Positions 6,368 through 11,904 of a DNA stretch of 11,904 nucleotides are shown one piece after another (the first letter of the stretch is position 1; each line of letters begins with the position of its first letter). The DNA is from Blastocatellia bacterium (lineage in GTDB: Bacteria; Acidobacteriota; Blastocatellia; Pyrinomonadales; Pyrinomonadaceae), in NCBI GenBank assembly GCA_003487805.1, contig DNNE01000073.1, positions 45,288 to 57,191 of the forward strand, given 5' to 3'. The position numbers were made by a program, and so were the translations under genes. The notes beneath the pieces are model-generated. The model was not told where the DNA came from and made no database searches. It was given only the letters and a program-made list of their open reading frames with translations.

Positions 6368-6532
6368 CTTTAGTGCCGTAGGGACGAAACGTTTATAGCT
6401 CCACATCCAAAATAATTGAGCGAGTTCCGTAGGAGCGAAATATTATCGGTTGAGTTACATTTCGCTCCTGCAGAGCTAACGATCGTTGAGGACGACTGTG
6501 GCTATAAACATCCGGCTCCTACGGAGCTAAAC
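6368..6532. repeat. Composite palindromic repeat in the miaA-hfq spacer
   Basis: Four related units are arranged symmetrically. The outer pair is CCGTAGGGACGAAACGTTTATAGC-like (6376-6399) and its inverted partner at 6501-6524; perfect arms are GTTTATAGC (6391-6399) with GCTATAAAC (6501-6509), and CCGTA with TACGG at the edges. The inner pair forms a hairpin: AGGAGCGAAAT (6431-6441) and ATTTCGCTCCT (6459-6469) pair perfectly over 11 bp around a 17-nt loop. This extends with mismatches to about 6423-6477. GCTCCTACGGAGC-type units of this kind recur as dispersed repeats in several phyla. No transposase or ORF is inside. It lies between the miaA stop and the hfq promoter. Confidence 0.75.
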
Positions 6533-6677
6533 GTGGGTCGCGATGGCTTTATGGAATTCTTTCAGGCGATTGGCCGCGCTTTTGATCTCAGCCACATATA
6601 ACGAACCACCACCGCCTGGGCTGGTTGATGTGAAGCGACTGCCTTGGCTAGAAGAGGGCGGTCGCAGGCCAGGAATG

Positions 6678-7625
6678 TTAAGAAAGCAGCGCTACGACTC
6701 GTTCTTGCACTTGAGGATCATCACCAAAACCCTCGATCCATTCGACGCCGGCTTCCCGGCGGAACCAGGTCAGTTGCCGCTTCGCATAATGACGGACGTC
6801 AAGCTTCGTCTGCTCAATCGCGCCTTCCAGAGTTCGCTCTCCATTCAAATACTCGACGACCCGCCGGTATCCATGCGCCCCAAGCGCGCTCGTCATGCCG
6901 GGCACTCCCTGGTCGAGAAGTCTGCGGACCTCGTCCACCAATCCATTGGCAAAGTGTTCATCTGTTCGCTGGTTGATGCGTTCGTAAAGCTCTGCGCGCG
7001 GAGGATTGAGCGCAAAGATTCGGAGCCGGGTTGCGACATCAGGCGGCGACGGCCGCAGAGGTCTTTGACTGGAAATCTTCTCGCTGGTTTGCAGATAGAA
7101 CTCGATTGCGCGCTGTACTCTGGGCCAGTCGCGCGCGTTTAGCTTATCTGCTTCGTCTGAATCAAACTTTTGCAGGATCCGATGAAGACGCTCCGGGCCA
7201 GAACGCTTTCTGATTCTCGTCAATCGTTGCCGCAAATCTTCATCAGTGGCCGGACTGGGAAAGAATGGATGGCGCAGCGCGCGCAGATAAAACCCGGTGC
7301 CTCCCACCAGCACGGCCACATGACCCCGCGATTCAATTTCATCGATCGTCCGCAGCGCGGCGCGCGCCCAATCAACCGCGGTGAAAGTTTCGAGTGGAGA
7401 AACAAAATCAATGAGGTGATGCGCAACGCCGCGACGCTCTTCGAAGGGGACTTTTGCGGTTGCAATTTCAATCTGCTGATAAACCTGAACTGAATCGCAG
7501 TTGATAATCTCACCGCCCGTGCGCAGTGCGACTTCGATTCCCAACGCGCTCTTTCCCGACGCCGTGGGGCCAACGATCGCGATGATGTGGGGCAAGTTGT
7601 TAATTTGCGGTTTGTTCTCTGGCAC
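6678..7625 (-). CDS. miaA: tRNA dimethylallyltransferase
   Basis: This 315-residue enzyme transfers a dimethylallyl group from DMAPP to N6 of A37 in tRNAs that read UNN codons. It has a P-loop GPTASGKS at 19-26, CDSVQVY at 43-49 (Asp44 is the catalytic general base position), GGTGFYL at 108-114, and the C-terminal block TKLDVRHYAKRQLTWFRR at 273-290. The usual GxGY region reads ALGAHGYRR at 247-255, a variant I associate with acidobacterial MiaA, though this cannot be verified here. Length matches the family. The start is GTG (7623-7625), with no clear Shine-Dalgarno; a few residues of N-terminal extension precede the conserved HIIAIVGPTASGKS, and no better start was seen. A perfect 9-bp hairpin lies 17-37 nt upstream. 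hfq follows on the same strand after a long spacer. Confidence 0.95.
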   Translation of the reverse strand: MPENKPQINNLPHIIAIVGPTASGKSALGIEVALRTGGEIINCDSVQVYQQIEIATAKVPFEERRGVAHHLIDFVSPLETFTAVDWARAALRTIDEIESRGHVAVLVGGTGFYLRALRHPFFPSPATDEDLRQRLTRIRKRSGPERLHRILQKFDSDEADKLNARDWPRVQRAIEFYLQTSEKISSQRPLRPSPPDVATRLRIFALNPPRAELYERINQRTDEHFANGLVDEVRRLLDQGVPGMTSALGAHGYRRVVEYLNGERTLEGAIEQTKLDVRHYAKRQLTWFRREAGVEWIEGFGDDPQVQERVVALLS

Positions 7626-7641
7626 GGATGATTCGCGATGG

Positions 7642-7662
7642 ACGCAAACTAACAGTTTGCGT
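7642..7662. repeat. Perfect 9-bp hairpin between the tiny membrane ORF and miaA
   Basis: ACGCAAACT (7642-7650) and AGTTTGCGT (7654-7662) pair perfectly across a 3-nt loop. On the minus strand the hairpin begins at the stop codon of the small ORF and ends 17 nt before the miaA GTG. It lacks a downstream T-run, so it is not a classical intrinsic terminator. It resembles a dispersed GTAACGCAAACT-type repeat and could alter mRNA stability or miaA translation. Confidence 0.7.
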
Positions 7663-7754
7663 TACCGGGCGATGATAAGACGAATCGCGATCACGAGCCA
7701 GATAAGCGCGAGCAGGAGAATTGCACCGATGATTTGATTGCGTGAGAAACGCAC
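7662..7754 (-). CDS. Candidate 30-residue single-helix membrane peptide
   Basis: A GTG at 7752-7754 opens a 30-codon frame ending in TAA at 7662-7664. The product starts with a short basic, polar N-terminus (RFSRNQ, residues 2-7). It continues with one uninterrupted hydrophobic stretch (IIGAILLLALIWLVIAI, residues 8-24) and ends basic (RLIIAR). That is the form of a small bacterial single-pass membrane protein. It begins 7 nt after the Uma2 stop and ends 36 nt before the miaA start, filling the gap between the two genes in the same orientation. No Shine-Dalgarno is visible and the start codon is weak, so expression is not assured. I do not recognise a named family. Confidence 0.4.
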   Translation of the reverse strand: MRFSRNQIIGAILLLALIWLVIAIRLIIAR

Positions 7755-7761
7755 AAGTAAA

Positions 7762-8322
7762 TTACAAACTAAAAATTGCGGTCAGGTCCAAGCGAAAATC
7801 AGGCAACAGCGGAGTCGTGAGCTGATCTTCTTCGCGCAGGGAAGCGACGCTTTCGAGCCGTGCATCCCTTGATCGGTAGACTTCGACGGAGCGATTCTCT
7901 CTATCAACGATCCAATATTCCGCGATGCCGTACTTTGCATAAAGTTGCCGCTTAACCAAGAGATCTCGGTCACGGTTCTCCTTACCTGGTGAGAGAATCT
8001 CAATTACCAAATCAAGTCCAGCGGTAAACTTGTTGTTGCTAACGACCTCAGGCCAACGCTCGTTGCGAACAAAGACAAGATCGGGAATCACCGCATCGTA
8101 ATCGCTGAAGATGGCGCCCGCACCGGGAACCAGAATTCCGATTGGGTGTCCCGAGAGATAGTTACTGAGGGCGACTTCCAAATTAAGCAAGACGCGTTGG
8201 TGTGGGATTCCGGGGGCTCGAGACACGAATAGTTCTCCATCGATCAATTCGTAGCGATTAGTGTCGTCAGGACAAGAGTCCAGATCAGCGACGGTTAACA
8301 GTGGTTCGATTCTAGCGGCCAT
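7762..8322 (-). CDS. Uma2-family (DUF820) PD-(D/E)XK nuclease-like protein
   Basis: This 186-residue protein is of the Uma2/DUF820 family, which has a restriction-endonuclease-like fold and is strongly expanded in cyanobacteria, Chloroflexi and Acidobacteria. The N-terminal RYELIDGEL lies at 23-31. Putative active-site elements are PDLVFV with Asp81, then LVIEILSP with Glu108, followed by KRQLYAKYGIAEYWIVD at 124-140. This order matches the family's conserved core. Length is typical. No target or biological role is established for most members, and proposals range from defence-related to house-cleaning nuclease. The ATG at 8320-8322 has a G-rich GGGG about 9 nt upstream. It is probably transcribed separately from the SpoIID gene, with a 123-nt gap in which I found no convincing promoter. 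Confidence 0.9.
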   Translation of the reverse strand: MAARIEPLLTVADLDSCPDDTNRYELIDGELFVSRAPGIPHQRVLLNLEVALSNYLSGHPIGILVPGAGAIFSDYDAVIPDLVFVRNERWPEVVSNNKFTAGLDLVIEILSPGKENRDRDLLVKRQLYAKYGIAEYWIVDRENRSVEVYRSRDARLESVASLREEDQLTTPLLPDFRLDLTAIFSL

Positions 8323-8349
8323 TTCTATTACCCCAAGGCGCGGAATTAC

Positions 8350-8449
8350 GTGTCGTTAGCGACAATCTAGCACAAGTCGAAGGATGCGGATAGTAAAGGA
8401 ATTTGCAAGGAATACGGCGGGAGAGGTAACGCGCGAATGGTGTCGTTAG
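8350..8449. repeat. 10-bp direct repeat bounding the Uma2/SpoIID spacer
   Basis: GTGTCGTTAG occurs at 8350-8359 and again at 8440-8449, with a GCGCG just before each copy. The second copy covers the SpoIID stop codon. The first copy runs into a small TGTCG/CGACA hairpin. The 123-nt spacer holds nothing else I can assign. It could be the trace of a small insertion or simply chance. Confidence 0.45.
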
Positions 8450-10824
8450 TACATCTTCGTCAACTCGATCCCGGTGTAATAAGTCTTCAGAATCTGTTCT
8501 ACGTTGAGTCCCTGTTTCGCTAAACCATAGGCGCCGAACTGGCACATGCCGACGCCGTGTCCCCAACCGCGGCCAGTGAAGATGAATGAGGCGACGCGAT
8601 CATTTTCGTTGTAGACACGATCAATGACGAAGAGTTGTTCTTTTAGTCCGAGTGCCGAACGAATTCGCCCCCCGCGGATGTGCGCCACTCCCTGAGTGCC
8701 GATGACTTCCAGGTCGATCACGCGCCGTGACGAACCTTGTTTCGCGATACGCAGGTCAGAGATCGATCCGATGCCGCGCACTGATCGCCCCAGACGCGCT
8801 TGCACCGCCCCGAGATTTAATTGCGCCGTCCAATTGCTCAGCGAAGAAAATCGATCAGCAGCGGCGCCGTTGTTAGCCGGCCTGACTTCGAGATAATCGA
8901 CTTGTCCTTTGGCGCTGACATGAAAGCCGACCGGTTCGCCGCCAACCAGCGCCAGCGATTTCATTTGATGAAGATGCTCGCCGAATTCACGAAACAGAAA
9001 CGCCTCGGTGCTAACCGCGATCGGCAGGTCCTTTCCTTTATTTGAGCGGAGCATCATGATGCCGCTGGCCGCCGGGCGCGAAGTTCCTTTCTGAAACGCG
9101 AGCAGGTTTTTTGATTCGAGCAAACGGGCGATCGCATGCAGCGCATGAGATCTCGGCATCGCTTCCTTCGGCCGCAGCGTCGCGTCGGCGAAAAGGGAAA
9201 GATCTCCGTCACGGAGCAGCATCGCCACGTCGGCGCGATTGGCAGTGGGTACTTCTTCGCCGTCCCGAAAGCTGAGCAGATAGTCAGCGTCGGCGCTGTT
9301 CAGCAGAGTGTCCGCCCGCCGATCGCCGTAGACCGCGGCCATCAGCGCCGTGCTGAACGCCGGCGTCTTCGTCGCATCGTCCGGCGCTTTGAACGCAGCC
9401 ATGCGCGCCAGCCTCGCCGCTGCGTTGAGCCAGTCGCGAGCTTCGGATTCGGTCACATGCGACGAAAGCCACGAACTGGAAACCTTGTCGGTAGGCAGCG
9501 CGAAACCGTTCACCGCAAGCAACGCGACGTCACGCGCATAGACGAGATCGCGTTCGTCCTTGATCTCAAAAATGTCGCGTGAGCTCTTGATGATGAATGG
9601 GGCAAACGCCGCTTTGCCTTCAACCGCGCATTCGCGTCCCCGCAGGTAGGGAATTGCCGTGTTGAAAATATTTTCCGCATCTTCAGTGCGGCCGCCGCAC
9701 GTGGAAGTGTAGAGAGCATTAATCGCCTCGCCGTTATAGGTCGCAATTACTCCCCGCGTTTGTTCGACTGCCTGAGAGGTCAATGAAGTCTCGCTCGTCA
9801 ATCCGCGATAAACCTGCGAGCGGGTCGTGGGCAGTAGATCAAAACCCTCGGAAGAGAATTGGCCGCGGTTCTTAACGGCGTAGGTGCGGGCCGCAATTGC
9901 CTGGGCTTTCAGCGCTTCGAGCGCGGGATAAGAAAGTTCGTTCGGCACGACGCCGCGGACATAGTCTTCCAGTCCAATTACGTTGACGACGGTAACTGAG
10001 CCGTGCGTGTTCGCGAACACTTCGATCTTGCCGCGGAATGGTTTGTCGTTGAAGCGCACGGGCCCGTTCTTTTCATCGCTCGAGGCGAAGATCAGCGGCG
10101 CGCTCGAGCGAAATGATGGTGCGGTGCCGCGCGCAAACGCAATTAACTCACGAGTGGGCGACGCAGCGCGGGCGGTGTATTTGATCTTGTTTGCGGAGGC
10201 CGCTGAAGATGTTGATAGCGGACTCTTTGCCGTCGCCGTGTTGGGAGGTTGTTTCTGCGTTTCCCTGACGGCGACAACTTCGAAACCCGCATCGTCCAGC
10301 TTCGCTCTAGTTTCTTCAATTTCGGCGTTGCTTTGTTTCTGAATTATTACTTTCCATTTATCAGTGTAATCCACGACTACCTGCGGCTGCTCACCCACAT
10401 CCTGACGGACCGAATCGCTTAGGCGATCGGCGTCCTCGCGTGAGAGCGAAGTCGCCAGGGTCATCTCGTACGATCGATCGTTGACGACGTGCGACGGCGT
10501 GAGCATGCGGGACTCAACCCGGACCCGCGTGGTCTCAAGCGGCTGGTTATTTGTGTCAATTTCCGAAACGTTCAGCAATCGCGCCGTCGTTGAAATTGTC
10601 GCGGCGCTCGTGCCGGTCGAAAGCGCAATCCTCATTACGGGTTCATCTGTCAGAGTTACGGCAGTCACACCCTCAGTCGTCTTCGTTACAACTGATTTTG
10701 ATTCTATGGGCCAGGTGCTTTTCGGTTTGTCGCGGGCGTCCTGGGCGAGGACAAGCGCGTTTGAAGCAGAAAGAAACACTGCGCTGAGCAACACGATCGC
10801 GATAACTCTTGAAGAATGAAGCAT
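8446..10824 (-). CDS. Secreted SpoIID/LytB-domain peptidoglycan-active protein with large insert
   Basis: This 792-residue exported protein has a signal peptide at about 1-28 (hydrophobic 7-27, ending LVLAQ). A region at 155-190 looks like a SPOR-type peptidoglycan-binding domain (YTDKWKVIIQ, then LDDAGFEVVAV). The SpoIID core runs from about 264 to 402, with IGLEDYVRGVVPNEL and ALKAQAIAARTYAV. Glu296 matches the catalytic glutamate of SpoIID lytic transglycosylases, and Cys376 and Cys399 flank the CGGRTEDAENIF block. The closing block GRGWGHGVGMCQFGAYGLA (751-769) is the family's C-terminal signature. Between about 405 and 700 is a ~300-residue insert. Part of it (517-570) carries two NRADVAMLL/FADATLRPK-type segments resembling S-layer homology half-repeats. 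It probably trims denuded glycan during envelope remodelling; no sporulation genes are nearby. The ATG lacks a clear Shine-Dalgarno. Confidence 0.88.
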   Translation of the reverse strand: MLHSSRVIAIVLLSAVFLSASNALVLAQDARDKPKSTWPIESKSVVTKTTEGVTAVTLTDEPVMRIALSTGTSAATISTTARLLNVSEIDTNNQPLETTRVRVESRMLTPSHVVNDRSYEMTLATSLSREDADRLSDSVRQDVGEQPQVVVDYTDKWKVIIQKQSNAEIEETRAKLDDAGFEVVAVRETQKQPPNTATAKSPLSTSSAASANKIKYTARAASPTRELIAFARGTAPSFRSSAPLIFASSDEKNGPVRFNDKPFRGKIEVFANTHGSVTVVNVIGLEDYVRGVVPNELSYPALEALKAQAIAARTYAVKNRGQFSSEGFDLLPTTRSQVYRGLTSETSLTSQAVEQTRGVIATYNGEAINALYTSTCGGRTEDAENIFNTAIPYLRGRECAVEGKAAFAPFIIKSSRDIFEIKDERDLVYARDVALLAVNGFALPTDKVSSSWLSSHVTESEARDWLNAAARLARMAAFKAPDDATKTPAFSTALMAAVYGDRRADTLLNSADADYLLSFRDGEEVPTANRADVAMLLRDGDLSLFADATLRPKEAMPRSHALHAIARLLESKNLLAFQKGTSRPAASGIMMLRSNKGKDLPIAVSTEAFLFREFGEHLHQMKSLALVGGEPVGFHVSAKGQVDYLEVRPANNGAAADRFSSLSNWTAQLNLGAVQARLGRSVRGIGSISDLRIAKQGSSRRVIDLEVIGTQGVAHIRGGRIRSALGLKEQLFVIDRVYNENDRVASFIFTGRGWGHGVGMCQFGAYGLAKQGLNVEQILKTYYTGIELTKMY

Positions 10825-10932
10825 GATTCTGATCGATCGATTAACAGGGGAGCAGGGCGGGCGGGGACATATTACTACAAAAAGTTTTTGCGCGGGCGAG
10901 AAAGTAAGGTCAGTTCGTTTTCGGCGGTGATC

Positions 10933-11889
10933 TTATTTCGCTGAGTTCGTCCTATCCAACGCCGCTCGCAAACCGCGCGCGAGTTTCAATGGATCATCAT
11001 TAGCCCAGAAGTGCATAAAGAAAAGGCGCGGCGATTCTTCCAACATGTGACTGTGCACAGCAGTCACGGCGATTCCATTCGACCTGAGCGTCGCCATGAC
11101 CGGATTTACTTCGCCGGCAATTAGCACGAAGTCGCCAGTAATCGCTGCATGACCTGGACTCGTCGACTGAAAATTGATGGCTGTGGCCAGACCCATCGAT
11201 GCGGGAATCGGTTCAGCACCGCGTCCTATTTCGCCCTCTGTTATTTGTTCTGATCGTGCGACTGCGAACTGATACACGCCACCGTTGATCTTACCCGAGC
11301 GGCCCATAATTTGATCGATCTGTTTCGTGTCGAGATTGATCTGATCCGCTGGTTGAGACGGCGGCGGTGCAGTCAAAGGCGTCTTGCTCAAGACAAGCGC
11401 ATCGTGAATTGCCTGTGCGAGTTTCACCGCATCGCCATGAGCGCTAATGTGCATGTACATGATGCGAGGCGATTCGTTCAGCACGTGATTGTGCAGTGCG
11501 GTGATTTCTATTTTGCCTTCCTGTAATTTACCCATGACGGGTCCCACTTCGTTTTCGAGCAGCACGAGGTCGCCCATTACCATCGTTTCCGCCGCCATCT
11601 TTCGGAACGCCAGCCATGAACCGAGCGCAAGTGTCGGCTTGACCTCGATCTCGCCGACTTTTACGTGTAAATCGGTGCGCGGCAAACCGACTTTGTAAAC
11701 GCCATCGGGCTGCATCGTGCCGGCTTTTCCGATCGCTTGTTCGACTTGTTTCCAATCGAACTGCGCTTGGGCATTCGATGCGCTCGATACAGAAAACAAT
11801 GTCATTAACGACACCAACATCATGGGGTAAAGGCAATCGCGAGGGTTCATCACGTAATCCAGAATAATCGACAGGTATTTATTCAGCAT
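10933..11889 (-). CDS. Secreted tandem DUF1259 (LppY/LpqO-like) protein
   Basis: This 318-residue exported protein is made of two copies of the DUF1259 domain, at about residues 47-168 and 188-312, joined by a Pro-rich linker. Each copy ends in the same motif: ALHNHVLNESPRIMYMH (His133, His135, His147) and AVHSHMLEESPRLFFMH (His279, His281, His293). The HxH...H pattern suggests metal binding or a catalytic site, which is inference. Family members include mycobacterial LppY/LpqO lipoproteins of unknown function. Here the hydrophobic segment 21-40 ends ASNAQA, as in a signal peptidase I site, and no lipobox is seen. The start at 11887-11889 is favoured over Met14 because a strong AAGGAG lies 8 nt upstream (11898-11903). 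That gives an unusually long N-region before the signal core. It lies 108 nt upstream of the SpoIID gene, same strand. Confidence 0.88.
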   Translation of the reverse strand: MLNKYLSIILDYVMNPRDCLYPMMLVSLMTLFSVSSASNAQAQFDWKQVEQAIGKAGTMQPDGVYKVGLPRTDLHVKVGEIEVKPTLALGSWLAFRKMAAETMVMGDLVLLENEVGPVMGKLQEGKIEITALHNHVLNESPRIMYMHISAHGDAVKLAQAIHDALVLSKTPLTAPPPSQPADQINLDTKQIDQIMGRSGKINGGVYQFAVARSEQITEGEIGRGAEPIPASMGLATAINFQSTSPGHAAITGDFVLIAGEVNPVMATLRSNGIAVTAVHSHMLEESPRLFFMHFWANDDPLKLARGLRAALDRTNSAK

Positions 11890-11897
11890 AATTTCGT

Positions 11898-11903
11898 CTC
11901 CTT
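11898..11903 (-). promoter_or_regulatory. Strong Shine-Dalgarno of the DUF1259 gene
   Basis: On the minus strand AAGGAG lies 8 nt before the ATG at 11887-11889. It is the best ribosome site in the window and decides the start, because the in-frame Met14 codon (11848-11850) has none. Confidence 0.7.
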
Positions 11904-11904
11904 C

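Noticed and set aside
6368..6532. CRISPR array
   Set aside because: The units are inverted relative to one another, unequal in spacing and only four in number, so they lack the direct repeats with even spacers that an array requires.
6543..7142. A 199-codon plus-strand open frame opposite miaA
   Set aside because: It lies almost entirely antisense to a full-length MiaA with all motifs, starts in a spacer, and shows no recognisable domain.
9136..9582. A 148-codon plus-strand open frame opposite the SpoIID gene
   Set aside because: It is Arg-rich and of low complexity, typical of an antisense shadow of a GC-rich gene; the minus-strand protein has clear family motifs.
10878..10890. CAAAAAGTTTTTG palindrome in front of the SpoIID gene as an operator
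   Set aside because: It is a simple A/T palindrome with no second copy nearby and no identifiable regulator; chance is an adequate explanation.

Overview
The window reads as an ordinary chromosomal segment of a mid-GC, non-phage bacterium, with housekeeping genes separated by short spacers full of dispersed palindromic repeats. My best guess is Acidobacteriota, possibly Blastocatellia. This rests on gene content, on the look of MiaA (an ALGAHGYRR segment), and on the many short repeats between genes. No rRNA or marker gene is present to settle it, so the placement is inference.

Layout. On the plus strand, the 3' third of sucC (succinyl-CoA synthetase beta) enters from the left edge. It is followed 6 nt later by a broken DUF4160 gene, an intact DUF2442 gene and a MauE/DoxX-like membrane protein. 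A convergent junction carrying an imperfect inverted repeat separates this block from a minus-strand secreted M48 metalloprotease. Divergent from the protease is a plus-strand beta-CASP metallo-beta-lactamase-fold RNase-like protein. A second convergent junction carries a related hairpin repeat.

The rest lies on the minus strand and is listed here in transcription order from the right edge. First come a duplicated DUF1259 (LppY/LpqO-like) secreted protein, a large multidomain SpoIID/LytB protein, a Uma2-family protein and a tiny predicted one-helix membrane peptide. Then come miaA (tRNA isopentenylation), hfq (RNA chaperone, TTG start, with its own extended -10 promoter), tmk (dTMP kinase) and holB (DNA polymerase III delta'). 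The miaA-hfq adjacency is widespread in other phyla, and tmk-holB is a common replication pair. Here the two pairs are joined, but a 456-nt spacer with a composite palindromic repeat sits between miaA and hfq.

I see no prophage, transposase, CRISPR array or obvious defence system. The least ordinary parts are the decayed DUF4160/DUF2442 pair directly behind sucC (where sucD would often sit), the repeat families at both convergent junctions (one copy supplies the C-terminal tail of a membrane protein), the composite repeat before hfq, a 30-residue candidate membrane peptide upstream of miaA, and the unusual SpoIID architecture.
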